Of a DNA stretch of 63,678 nt, positions 1-7,684 are shown in pieces (the first letter of the stretch is position 1; each line of letters begins with the position of its first letter). The notes under the pieces were generated by a model. The model had not been told where the DNA came from and made no database searches. It worked only from the letters and a program-made list of their open reading frames with translations. The DNA comes from a virus. The position numbers and the translations under genes are program-made. The stretch is taken from IMG/VR virus record IMGVR_UViG_3300045836_000148, positions 1 to 63,678 of that record. One strand, 5' to 3'.

Positions 1-430
1 TGTCGCTGTTGATGCCGCCCTTGGCGAGGATGATGTGCTGTACGACATCGATCGCCTGCGCCACGTCCTTGTCGCCCATACCCATGCCGGACTTGTCGAT
101 GAACTCGGCCGCGTGGGCAACGAGCAGGATCGCAGCGGGGATCAGCAGCTGCGGCGGGAGGCTGTTGTTGCTCTCCTTCTGCAGCAGGCCCATCAGGCCG
201 GCGATCGCGGTGCCCACGCGCACGCCGATCGGGCCGTTGCCCTGCAGCGCTTGGGCGACCAGGTTCTGCGTCTGCGGCGAGAACATGACCTTCATGCCGG
301 CGACCACGATGCGCTGCAGCTGCTGGGCGAGCTGCGGCGACAGCTTCATCTTCGACTGCAGCGACTGCGGCGTGATCGTCAGCTTGGCGCCCTGCTGCGG
401 CGCGCCGGAACCGACCGGGTTACCCTGCAT
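1..430 (-). CDS. internal virion protein, N-terminal part (gene crosses window ends)
   Basis: Minus-strand gene starting at ATG 430, 11 bases inside the end of the preceding gene. It runs off the left edge in frame and continues at 63678..63551, giving 185 residues. The N-terminal 143 residues are Gln- and Ala-rich with a hydrophobic stretch (GVRVGTAIAGLMGLL) followed by a second one (LLIPAAILLVAHAAEF). It sits between internal-virion-like genes in the late block, so a small ejection or core protein is likely. I recognise no named family. Confidence 0.75.
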   Translation of the reverse strand, partial: MQGNPVGSGAPQQGAKLTITPQSLQSKMKLSPQLAQQLQRIVVAGMKVMFSPQTQNLVAQALQGNGPIGVRVGTAIAGLMGLLQKESNNSLPPQLLIPAAILLVAHAAEFIDKSGMGMGDKDVAQAIDVVQHIILAKGGINSD

Positions 431-1607
431 GTTGGACCCCCTTCGAGGCGTTGGTGTTGGTCGTCGCTGCCGCGACCGAGGCCGGGAGCGGGATGGTGTT
501 CGAAGGCAGGCCCGGCACCTGGTAGGTGGGCGCCTGCAGGCCCATGACCGAGCTGCTCACGCGCTGGCGCTGGGCGTTGATCGCGTCCTGCTGCAGCTGG
601 TACTGGCGCTGCAGGCCCTGCTGCTGTGCGCTGTTCGACATGGCGCCATTGATCAGGCCGCCGACGACGTTGGTCGTCGCCGGGTTCTTCTGCATCCAGT
701 TGCCGAACTTGGAGAAGTTGTCCGTCCACGAGGACTGCGGCCCAGTCGCCGCCTGGTCGGTGCCCACGCCGCCGAAGCCGCTCGAGGTCGTCGGAGTGCT
801 GCTGCCGCCCGCGGACAGGCCGTTCAGGTTCTGGTTCTGGTTCGACGCGAAGTCGGTGTTGGCGTTGTAGTTCGCGTTCGGGTTCAGCGACTGCTGCACC
901 GGCGACGGGCTGCCCGAGCTGGGCGCCGCACCGCTGGAAGCGCTCGAGCCCGCGCTGCCCGACGACGCACCGCTCGACGCGTTCTGCGTGACGTCGGCCG
1001 ACAGGTCAGGCGACGCCGTGGCCGTCGAGCCGCTCGCGCCCGTGGTGCCGGCCTCGGCCGCCGGGTCGCTCACCAGCGACTGGATCGGCGAGCTGCTGCC
1101 GGCGCCGCTGGCGCCCGCGGTGACGTTGCTGTCGATGAGGCCGCCGCTCGGGCCCGTGGCACCCGCGTCGGTGCCCACGCCGCCGAAGCCGCTCGAGGTC
1201 GACGGCGAGGTGACAGCGCTCGAGGCGTCACCGGCCGTCGAGCCAGCGGCGCCGGTGGCCGCCGCATCGCCGCCCGACGCAGCTCCAGGCGCGACGGTGG
1301 CGCCGGTCGACGCGTCGACGGAGGCCGACACGCCCGGGTCGACCGTCGCGGACGCGCCTGCGTCGGCAGCGCCGCCCGCCACGGACGAGTCCGACGCCAG
1401 GCTCGCGAGCCCCTCGGCCGCGCCCGCAATGCCCCCCACCGCGCCAACGATGCCGCCGATGCGCGCGAGCTTGGCGTCGTTCGTGAGCACGCCGACTGCC
1501 GTCAGCGCGCCGCCCGCGATCATCAGACCGCCGACGAGCGCGCTGGACGCGGCCAGGCCGGCGCCGATCTCACCGGCGGCCAGGATCAGGGGGATTGCCA
1601 TCGGCAT
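420..1607 (-). CDS. putative internal virion/ejection protein, 395 aa
   Basis: Starts at ATG 1607, with AAGGAG seven bases upstream, one base after the stop of the preceding gene. The first 70 residues are hydrophobic and rich in Gly and Ala (LILAAGEIGAGLAASSALVG and IGGIVGAVGGIAGAAEGL). The remainder is Ser/Gly/Ala/Thr-rich low complexity with two copies of SGFGGVGTD. Such Gly-Ala hydrophobic N termini are common in phage ejection proteins that insert into membranes. The position between other core-protein candidates supports that, but no conserved domain is visible. Confidence 0.75.
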   Translation of the reverse strand: MPMAIPLILAAGEIGAGLAASSALVGGLMIAGGALTAVGVLTNDAKLARIGGIVGAVGGIAGAAEGLASLASDSSVAGGAADAGASATVDPGVSASVDASTGATVAPGAASGGDAAATGAAGSTAGDASSAVTSPSTSSGFGGVGTDAGATGPSGGLIDSNVTAGASGAGSSSPIQSLVSDPAAEAGTTGASGSTATASPDLSADVTQNASSGASSGSAGSSASSGAAPSSGSPSPVQQSLNPNANYNANTDFASNQNQNLNGLSAGGSSTPTTSSGFGGVGTDQAATGPQSSWTDNFSKFGNWMQKNPATTNVVGGLINGAMSNSAQQQGLQRQYQLQQDAINAQRQRVSSSVMGLQAPTYQVPGLPSNTIPLPASVAAATTNTNASKGVQHAG

Positions 1608-1608
1608 G

Positions 1609-1989
1609 TCAGGACTCCTTCGGGCCGTACGGCAGCGCCGACAGCATGTAGTGCTTGACGCCTCGGGCGTCGACGTGCGTCAGCACGAAGCCCAGGCGTT
1701 CGATGAAGTTCGTCGGATCGACCGACTCGGGCGCCACGCGCGTGGTCAGGAAGCCGCGCTCTTCGAACAGCGGCTCGAGAAACTCGCGCGTGCGCCGACG
1801 GGTGATGACCCGGCCGCGCCACTCGGGCGAGGCGGCGAAGTGGATCTCGGTGCCGCGGATCGCCGCGATGGCCGCGAGTTCGCGCCCGACCATCAGGGGA
1901 ACGAACTCCCAGCCACCAGCGACCAGCAGCGCGCCGTCGACCACCGCCCACGCGGCGAACAGCTGCAGGAGTTCGAGGGCGCTGTTCAT
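1609..1989 (-). CDS. GNAT-like virion protein (T7 gp13/DUF2824-like), 126 aa
   Basis: The protein carries a stretch typical of acetyltransferase folds: beta strand EIHFAASPEWRG, then an Arg-rich loop VITRRRTREFLEPLFEERGF and a C-terminal FIERLGFVLTHV. Small GNAT-like proteins of this kind (T7 gp13 and relatives) occur next to internal core protein genes in podoviruses, where they help virion assembly. The neighbours here are core-protein candidates, which agrees. An enzymatic acetyltransferase role is possible but not supported by the context. It begins four bases after the upstream gene ends. Confidence 0.6.
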   Translation of the reverse strand: MNSALELLQLFAAWAVVDGALLVAGGWEFVPLMVGRELAAIAAIRGTEIHFAASPEWRGRVITRRRTREFLEPLFEERGFLTTRVAPESVDPTNFIERLGFVLTHVDARGVKHYMLSALPYGPKES

Positions 1990-1992
1990 GGA

Positions 1993-3678
1993 TCAGCGCT
2001 GCGTGTTGTTCCAGTAATCGGTATTGATGCCGCCACCGTCGCCGCCGGGGAGCGTGCCCGTGGTGGCCCCACCGCCGCTCCCGCCGCCGCTCGAGCCGCC
2101 ACCGCTCGAGTTCGACTCGTTGCTGTTGGCGACCGCCTGAGATGCCGGGGCGATGAACTGGCCGAGGTTCAGGCCGGTGATTTGCGACTGCATCGCCATC
2201 AGGCCGTTGTAGTAGTTCGTCAGGTTCGTCATCGCCGCCGCCTTGGCCGGCGCGTCGAGGTTCTGGTCTTGCATGATCGCGGCCGACGACTGCAGGAACT
2301 GGCTGTAGGTGCTGGACATCGACTGCGACGTCTGCATCTGCACGTTGTACTGAGCCTGCATCGTCATGAGGCTCTTCTGCGTGTTCGCGTTGATCTGCGC
2401 CAGCTGCACCTGCTGCGCCGTGCTCGCGCCCTGCATCGCGCCCTGCACCGCCGCCTGGTAGGCCGCGAGCGACTGCTGCACCTGCGTCGACTGGTTCGCC
2501 GTCTCGGCCGTGAGCGTGTTGCTCATGACCTGCTGCGTCATCTGGTTCTGCGCCGCGACGTTGGCCGACGTCATGGCGTTCTGCTGGTTCGCGTTGAACT
2601 GCTGGTTCGCCTGCGCCTGGCCCGCGTTGAACTGCGACTGCGCGTTGGCCTGCGCCGTGTTCGACTGGCTGACCTGGGTCTGCTGGCCGGCGTTGAACTG
2701 CGCCTGCTGGTTCGCCTGTCCGGCGTTGAACTGCTGCTGCGCGTTGGCCTGGCCGGTGTTGTACTGGCTGGTCGTGTTGGCCTGCTGCGCGTTGAACTGC
2801 TGCTGCTGGTTCGCGGCGCCCGCGTTGAACTGCGCGTTCGTGTTGGCCTGCTGCGCGTTGAACTGCGACTGCGCGTTCGTCTGGCCCGCGTTGAACTGGC
2901 TGGCCGCATTGTCGGCCGAGGCGTTGAACTGGCTCGTCTGGTTCTGCGCCTGGGCGTTGAACTGGCTCGTCTGGTTGGCAGCGGCCTGGTTCGCGGCCGC
3001 GGCCTGCGCGTAGGTCTGCGCGTCCTGCTGCGCCATCGGCAGCGCCGCGCTGTACAGCGCCGACTGCGCCGCGGTGACGCCCATCGACGAGTTGAGGAGG
3101 CCGCGGCCGTTGGACGCCTCGTTGGCCTGCGCGACCGCCTGCTGCATGAGCGGGCTGTTCGCGTTGATGATGCCCGCGACCTGGCCCTGAACGGTCTGGT
3201 TGTTGTCGACGTTCCAGTTCGTGGTGGTGTCGAGCGACGTGTTCGCGTGGTTCGAGCTGGCCTGCGCCGCGTTGCCCGCGGTGCTCAAGCCGGCCTGGCT
3301 GAGGCCAGCGCTGTTGTTCGTCGCCTGGCTGAGGCCGGCCTGGCTCGTGCCGGCCTGGCCGGCGGTCGCCTGCGCGGCCTGCCCCGCGGTCGCACCGGCG
3401 GACGTGGCCGCTTGGCCCTGCGCGGCCTGCGTCGACTGGAACTGGTTCGGGTTGATCTGGCCGACGCCGGTCGGGGCGCCGAGCCCGCTCGTCGTGCTCG
3501 TGGCCGGCGCGCTGCCGGTCGACTGTGCAGCGTCGCTGGTCACGCCGGTCGCGCCCGCGACGCCGGTCGGGTTCGTGGTGCCCGTGTAGATCGTCCCGGG
3601 GTCGGTGCGCGGGACAGCCGGGCCGCCGCTCTCGCCGTTGCCGCTCACCGGCATGATGGTCGCCTGCGTGCTAGCCAT
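1993..3678 (-). CDS. Gln/Asn/Ala-rich virion protein with 12 exact undecapeptide repeats, 561 aa
   Basis: Low-complexity protein. Residues about 60-140 are Ala/Gln/Gly/Thr-rich, followed by a globular-looking stretch (NVDNNQTVQGQVAGIINANS). Residues 238-369 then form twelve contiguous 11-residue units of the type SQFNAGQxNAQ without any insertion, and a helical region follows to a Gly/Ser-rich tail. An 11-residue period is the hendecad of right-handed coiled coils. Its place downstream of the holin genes and upstream of other core candidates suggests a structural or ejection protein. No named family was recognised. It overlaps the preceding gene by eight bases. Confidence 0.8.
   Translation of the reverse strand: MASTQATIMPVSGNGESGGPAVPRTDPGTIYTGTTNPTGVAGATGVTSDAAQSTGSAPATSTTSGLGAPTGVGQINPNQFQSTQAAQGQAATSAGATAGQAAQATAGQAGTSQAGLSQATNNSAGLSQAGLSTAGNAAQASSNHANTSLDTTTNWNVDNNQTVQGQVAGIINANSPLMQQAVAQANEASNGRGLLNSSMGVTAAQSALYSAALPMAQQDAQTYAQAAAANQAAANQTSQFNAQAQNQTSQFNASADNAASQFNAGQTNAQSQFNAQQANTNAQFNAGAANQQQQFNAQQANTTSQYNTGQANAQQQFNAGQANQQAQFNAGQQTQVSQSNTAQANAQSQFNAGQAQANQQFNANQQNAMTSANVAAQNQMTQQVMSNTLTAETANQSTQVQQSLAAYQAAVQGAMQGASTAQQVQLAQINANTQKSLMTMQAQYNVQMQTSQSMSSTYSQFLQSSAAIMQDQNLDAPAKAAAMTNLTNYYNGLMAMQSQITGLNLGQFIAPASQAVANSNESNSSGGGSSGGGSGGGATTGTLPGGDGGGINTDYWNNTQR
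2572..2967 (-). repeat. 12 tandem 33-bp units coding an 11-aa repeat
   Basis: Twelve contiguous 33-base units without a frame break. Each unit encodes [S/A/Q]Q[F/Y/S]N[A/T]xxxxxx. The QFNA core is kept in ten of twelve units, with QYNT and QSNT in the other two, while the other positions drift among Q, A, N, G, S and T. The DNA copies are diverged, so the array is old or selected at protein level rather than a recent slippage product. Confidence 0.9.
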
Positions 3679-4195
3679 TGGTGTTGGCCTTCGCGAGCAG
3701 GTCGGTCTTGCGCGCCGAATCGTGCGTCGTGCCGAACCAGTAGGCCATGACGCTGCCCCAGCCGGTCGTCAGCGAGCCCAGCATCAGCAGCAGAGCCTGC
3801 GAGTCGGTGACGTGGAGCCACCCCAGCAGCATGCCGAGCAGCACGGCGAACAGGCCCACGGTGACGACCAGCGACAGCGTCGCCGGCACGCGCGAGCGCG
3901 TGGTCGACTCCATCGCCCGGGCGCTCGCGCGGTCGTCGGCCGCGATCTTCTCGAGCGACTCGAGGTCGGCGAAGCCGGCCTGTTGCATCTTGAGGGCGAA
4001 GTCGTTGTCGGCTTGCTTGATCGCGAGCATCTGCTCGGGCGTCACGCCGGACAGCGCCTGCTTGATCGAGTCCTCGGTGGGCTTGTCCAGTCCCAGCGCG
4101 CCGCCGATCGCGGTGACCGCCGCGCCGCCGAGCGGGCCGCCCAAGGCGGTGCCGATCCACGGGGCGATCGTGGAGATCAGGTTCTTCCAGTCCAT
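3671..4195 (-). CDS. holin of the three-TM GTA-holin type, 174 aa
   Basis: The N terminus (WKNLISTIAPWIGTALGGPLGGAAVTAIGG) is an amphipathic/hydrophobic segment. It is followed by a soluble helix with ADLESLEKIAADDRASAR, then two strong membrane helices (TLSLVVTVGLFAVLLGML and ALLLMLGSLTTGWGSVMAYW). This order matches the GTA_holin_3TM family, whose members permeabilise the inner membrane for endolysin release. It lies ten bases after another small TM gene. The endolysin gene is about 11 kb upstream in the same late block, so the lysis genes are split. Confidence 0.75.
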   Translation of the reverse strand: MDWKNLISTIAPWIGTALGGPLGGAAVTAIGGALGLDKPTEDSIKQALSGVTPEQMLAIKQADNDFALKMQQAGFADLESLEKIAADDRASARAMESTTRSRVPATLSLVVTVGLFAVLLGMLLGWLHVTDSQALLLMLGSLTTGWGSVMAYWFGTTHDSARKTDLLAKANTNG

Positions 4196-4204
4196 GAGCG
4201 CTCC

Positions 4205-4417
4205 TTAGCGCAGGAAGGGGAGGAGCTTCACGACGAACGCGCCGATCGCTGCGGACATCGTCCCGAGCAGCAGAAGCGTCTTCCAGCCCCCTCGGGCGTT
4301 CTCGATGGCGAGCCGCATCTCCTTGACGTCGGCTCGCACTTCTTCGAGGACTTGGGCATACAGGTCGACCTTGGCCTTGTAGGCGCCGAATTCCTGCGGG
4401 TCGATCGTGTCGGGCAT
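4205..4417 (-). CDS. small C-terminal membrane-anchored protein, possible holin partner, 70 aa
   Basis: Start chosen at ATG 4417; an upstream ATG at 4447 would place its first codons inside the terminator hairpin. The protein has a charged N-terminal helix (VDLYAQVLEEVRADVKEMRLAIE) and one C-terminal membrane segment (TLLLLGTMSAAIGAFVVKLL), the topology of XhlA-type holin accessory proteins. It is the first gene after the 4470 promoter-like element and is followed directly by the holin. A second holin, antiholin or holin partner is the best guess, by position and topology only. Confidence 0.6.
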   Translation of the reverse strand: MPDTIDPQEFGAYKAKVDLYAQVLEEVRADVKEMRLAIENARGGWKTLLLLGTMSAAIGAFVVKLLPFLR

Positions 4418-4435
4418 TCCGTTTCCCCAAAGAAA

Positions 4436-4461
4436 AAGGGCCCGCATTGCTGCGAGCCCTT
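4436..4461 (-). terminator. intrinsic terminator in late leader 3
   Basis: On the minus strand a stem AAGGGC-CGC / GCG-GCCCTT with a six-base loop and one mismatch is followed by TTTTTCTTTGGGG. It lies between the promoter-like element at 4470 and the start codon at 4417, so a transcript from there must pass it before reaching the holin genes. The 13 bases after the stem are identical to those at the 24243 terminator. Confidence 0.75.
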
Positions 4462-4469
4462 GGTGTTCG

Positions 4470-4499
4470 GGACGTACTATCCCGGTCGGTATGTTAGCA
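4470..4499 (-). promoter_or_regulatory. late promoter-like element, copy 3
   Basis: The minus strand reads TGCTAACAT, an extended -10 box of the TGnTAnnnT type, followed by ACCGACCGGGATAGTACGTCC. Twenty of 30 bases are identical in all three copies (4470, 14884, 24342). The element sits 50 bases upstream of a terminator and then the holin genes. No good -35 box is visible. The conserved downstream half would lie at the start of the transcript and could be an antitermination recognition site. Confidence 0.6.
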
Positions 4500-4523
4500 C
4501 TCTTTACTTCTCAGTGCGGGGGA

Positions 4524-4958
4524 TCAGGGGCTGTAGCCGACGTCCCAGGACACGCTACCGCTGCTGTAGACGGTCAGGCCGCCATCGGGGCTGAAGTACA
4601 CGTTCGCGGAACCCGAGCCCTCGGTCGACGGTGAGGAGTTGTGCCACTGAACGTTGAGGCTCGAGTTGATCTTCGTCCAGGCGCCACTCGTGTAGCTGTG
4701 CGAGGTGAGCGTCGTACCGTTGTCGACGAACTGCACCCACCAGCTCGAGCCGACACCCGTCGTCGTCGGCAGGAACCAGTTCGAGCTGGCGCTCGACGAC
4801 GAATTGCCCGAGAACGTGACCGTGCCGTCGCCTGCGAGCGTCAGCGACACCGTCCGGGCGCCGGTGGTGCCGAAGACGTTGTACAGGGTCGCAGTGAAGT
4901 TGGCGTTCGGGCTGCCGTTGCTGAACCCGGTCAGCATGACGTTGGCGATGCCGGTCAC
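4524..4958 (-). CDS. small beta-rich tail-associated protein, 144 aa
   Basis: GTG start at 4958 overlaps the tail-fibre stop as GTGA, giving translational coupling. The sequence is Ser/Thr/Gly-rich with alternating hydrophobic residues (VSLTLAGDGTVTFSG, WWVQFVDNGTTLTSHSY) and aromatic positions, typical of a beta-sandwich. Directly after the tail-fibre gene it may be a fibre tip, adhesin or fibre chaperone. No family was recognised. Confidence 0.65.
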   Translation of the reverse strand: MTGIANVMLTGFSNGSPNANFTATLYNVFGTTGARTVSLTLAGDGTVTFSGNSSSSASSNWFLPTTTGVGSSWWVQFVDNGTTLTSHSYTSGAWTKINSSLNVQWHNSSPSTEGSGSANVYFSPDGGLTVYSSGSVSWDVGYSP

Positions 4959-7672
4959 GAGATGTCCCCGTGGATGACGGCCTCGGCGCCCGTGCGGTAC
5001 CACAACGTTGCCAGGCCGTACGCGTTCAGCGTCCGGTTGCCCGTGTTGGTCGTGCCGCCCTGGCGCACCGTCATGCCCGAGCCCTGCGTGAGCGTGAACG
5101 CCGTCCCGCTGTTGTTGTAGATCGCGTAGACCTCACCCGCGTTGGCGGTGTTGATCGTCTGGCCGGTCGTCGTGACGAAACACTGGCCCCTGGCCCAGCC
5201 CGTCGTGTTGACCGGCATCCCCTTCCAGCCCAGCTCGTACGTGCCGTCGGAGGCGCCGGACACGACACCGCTGGCAGTGGTCGCCGTGGCAGCGTTGCCG
5301 CTGATGTTCGTGACGGTGACCGTGATGTCGCCAGAGCCGTCGAAGGCCACGCCGTTGATGTTGCGCGCCGTCTGTAGCTTGGTCGCCGTGGCAGCGTTGC
5401 CGCTGATGTTCGTGACGGTGACCGTGATCGGCGACGAGCCGTCGAACGACACGCCGTTGATCGTGGTCGCCGTGGCGAGCTTCGTGGCCGTCGACGCGTT
5501 GCCCGTCAGCGGGCCCGAGAGCGCCGTCGCGCTGAGGGTGCCAGTGATCGACAGGCCCGACGACGAGTAAGTCCCGATCGTCGAGTTGTTCACGACGAAG
5601 TTGTGCGTCACGCCCGCGTAGTAGTTCACCGCGCCGCCGAGCACGTTCCCGATGTCACCGATCAGAAAGCGGTTGCTGTTGTCCAGCTCGAAGCCCGCAC
5701 GCAGCGTGCTCGACGCGTCGTTGAACTGCAGGGGGACGTTGTTCGCGGGCGGCGGCACGCTGATCGTGATGTTCGCCGTCCCATCGAAGGCCACGCCGTT
5801 GATGTTGCGCGCGGTGGCGAGCTTCGTGGCCGTCGACGCGTTGCCGGTCAGCGGGCCCACGAACGCGGTCGCGGTCGCGGTGCCGGCGACGTCCAGCGTG
5901 GTCGTCGGCGTCTTGCCGATACCGAAGCGGCCCGACGTGTCGAAGCGCGCGACCTCAGTCGTCGCTTGGACGAACGTGAGGGCCCCGCTCGAGGTCTTCA
6001 GGGCATAGTTGTTGACCGAGTCGTACAGGCGCAACGAGGCGCTGGTCGACGTGTCCCGGACGCGGAACTCGCTCGACGCCCCGAGGAAGTCGAACTTGCT
6101 GGTTGGCGTCGCCATGCCCACGCCGAAGTTGCCCGAGCTGTCGATCACGGCGCCGGTGATGTAGCCCGTCGGCGTGCCGGTGCCGACAGTTGCGTTCACC
6201 AGAAACGACAGGCCGCCGGAGGTGTACAGCGCGTTCGAGCTGCCGGCCCACAGGCCGATGCCGCTCGCGGCGGTGTTCGTGTCCGCCTGGATGAACTGAT
6301 TGCCCGAGGTGCCGCGCACGCGCGCCATGCCGCCCGTGCCGGTGCTGACGTCCAACAGCGTCGACGGAGACAGCGTGCCGACGCCGATCGAGCCACCGCT
6401 GTTGATCACGAGGCGGCCGAGGGTGTTGTTGGTGCCGAAGATCAGACCGCCGACCTGCGCATTCAGGCTGAGGTTGACGCCGTCGTGGTAGGTGTAGCCG
6501 ACCTGCGCGCCCGCGACCTTGAGACCATAGATCGCGCTGGTCGAGCCGTTGACCTCGATCGTCCCGCGGCCCGACGTGCCCCAGCTTGACACGCCGGTGC
6601 CGACCAGGAAGTTACCGGACGCATCGAAGCGCGCCGCCTCGACGTTGCTCGCGAGGAAGCCCACCGAGTGCGCCGACTGCGTGCCGAAGTACAGGACGCC
6701 GTTCGTCGTCGCGCCGGCGGTCTCGGCAACGAAGCCGGTCACGTTGCCGTCGTCGACGACAAGGATCGGCGAGCCCGCGGAGCCGGTGAAGTGCGCGACG
6801 CGGCCGGACGCCGCCGTCACCTCGAACTTGTAGCTCCCCGTCGGCGTCGAGCCAGTGAGCGCGACGTTGCCGGCGGCATCGATCTGCTGGCGCAGCGTGC
6901 CCGCGGTCAGCAGCTTGATGCCCGCACCGTTCTCCGCGGCGATCGTGACGGAGCTGCCCTGGTTGAACCCTATGTAGCCGGTGCGCGCCGACGCGGCCGA
7001 GTTGTACCCGGAGAGGAAGGCGGCGTCGTTGACCAGGCGCACCTGCTCGGCCTGGCCGTTCTGCACGTGCAGGCCGACCAACGGAGCAACGCCGATGCCG
7101 ATGCCCGCCGTGGTGACCCGTGCGACGTTGACCGACGCCACGGCCAGGTCGATCTCCGATGAGGCACGGATCGCCGTGAAGCTCGAGGCGACGGCGAAGT
7201 CGACGTCACCGTAGTAGAACGTCGCGGCGCTCATCAGCGCGGCGCGGCGCGCCGTGCCGCCGCCGTCCTTGAAGCGCAGGCCGACGGCGTTCGGGAAGAC
7301 GATCTCGCCCGTCATCGTGCCGCCACCGGTCGGCAGGTACGCGAGCACCATCGCCGTCCAGGTCGAGGAGCCGTCGTACTGCTCGAAGAGACCCGTCGCC
7401 GAGTTCAGGCGCTTCGCGCCGGCCGGCGCGCTGGTGTAGTCGATCGTGTACGCCGGGTCGAACAGCTGGGCGATGTTGCCCACCGTGAACGACGACGCGG
7501 ACATGCCGGTGGCGCCCGCGTTGATCGAGACGACCTTGTTCGAGTTGGCCGCGTAGGTCGGCAGCCGATCGAACGCCGCCTGGATCGACGCGAACTCGGC
7601 CCGGATGTTCGCCGAGGTACCGAGCGAGCCCGTCGTCGGCGAGCCCGTCGCGGTGTAGTACGGATTGCTCAT
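4955..7672 (-). CDS. tail fibre protein, 905 aa
   Basis: The N terminus (NPYYTATGSPTTGSLGTSANIRAEF) has the look of podovirus fibre anchors followed by a phase-setting helix (FASIQAAFDRLP). The long middle is Ser/Thr/Gly-rich beta-structure with repeated short motifs such as DASGNFLVGT, DSSGNFGVGM and DTSGRFGIGK. The last 290 residues contain repeated GNASTATKLATARNINGVAFDG units common in phage fibres. It probably forms the trimeric host-binding fibre. The following gene is translationally coupled. No chaperone endosialidase domain is apparent at the C terminus. Confidence 0.85.
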   Translation of the reverse strand: MSNPYYTATGSPTTGSLGTSANIRAEFASIQAAFDRLPTYAANSNKVVSINAGATGMSASSFTVGNIAQLFDPAYTIDYTSAPAGAKRLNSATGLFEQYDGSSTWTAMVLAYLPTGGGTMTGEIVFPNAVGLRFKDGGGTARRAALMSAATFYYGDVDFAVASSFTAIRASSEIDLAVASVNVARVTTAGIGIGVAPLVGLHVQNGQAEQVRLVNDAAFLSGYNSAASARTGYIGFNQGSSVTIAAENGAGIKLLTAGTLRQQIDAAGNVALTGSTPTGSYKFEVTAASGRVAHFTGSAGSPILVVDDGNVTGFVAETAGATTNGVLYFGTQSAHSVGFLASNVEAARFDASGNFLVGTGVSSWGTSGRGTIEVNGSTSAIYGLKVAGAQVGYTYHDGVNLSLNAQVGGLIFGTNNTLGRLVINSGGSIGVGTLSPSTLLDVSTGTGGMARVRGTSGNQFIQADTNTAASGIGLWAGSSNALYTSGGLSFLVNATVGTGTPTGYITGAVIDSSGNFGVGMATPTSKFDFLGASSEFRVRDTSTSASLRLYDSVNNYALKTSSGALTFVQATTEVARFDTSGRFGIGKTPTTTLDVAGTATATAFVGPLTGNASTATKLATARNINGVAFDGTANITISVPPPANNVPLQFNDASSTLRAGFELDNSNRFLIGDIGNVLGGAVNYYAGVTHNFVVNNSTIGTYSSSGLSITGTLSATALSGPLTGNASTATKLATATTINGVSFDGSSPITVTVTNISGNAATATKLQTARNINGVAFDGSGDITVTVTNISGNAATATTASGVVSGASDGTYELGWKGMPVNTTGWARGQCFVTTTGQTINTANAGEVYAIYNNSGTAFTLTQGSGMTVRQGGTTNTGNRTLNAYGLATLWYRTGAEAVIHGDIS
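5281..5855 (-). repeat. NINGVxFDG fibre repeats inside the tail fibre gene
   Basis: Within the fibre gene the block ATKLxTAxxINGVxFDG plus a following TVTVTNISGNAATAT segment occurs three times in close succession between about 5281 and 5515 and once more near 5770-5855. The DNA copies are close enough to recombine with one another, a known route to fibre length and host-range change in phages. Confidence 0.8.
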
Positions 7673-7684
7673 GTTCCCTCCCGA

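Noticed and set aside
988-3750. Very long open frame on the plus strand (over 900 codons) opposite the late virion genes
   Set aside because: Arg/Val/Leu-rich low-complexity translation, no ribosome site, and it is antisense to well-formed genes (395, 126 and 561 residues). A typical consequence of GC-rich codon bias.
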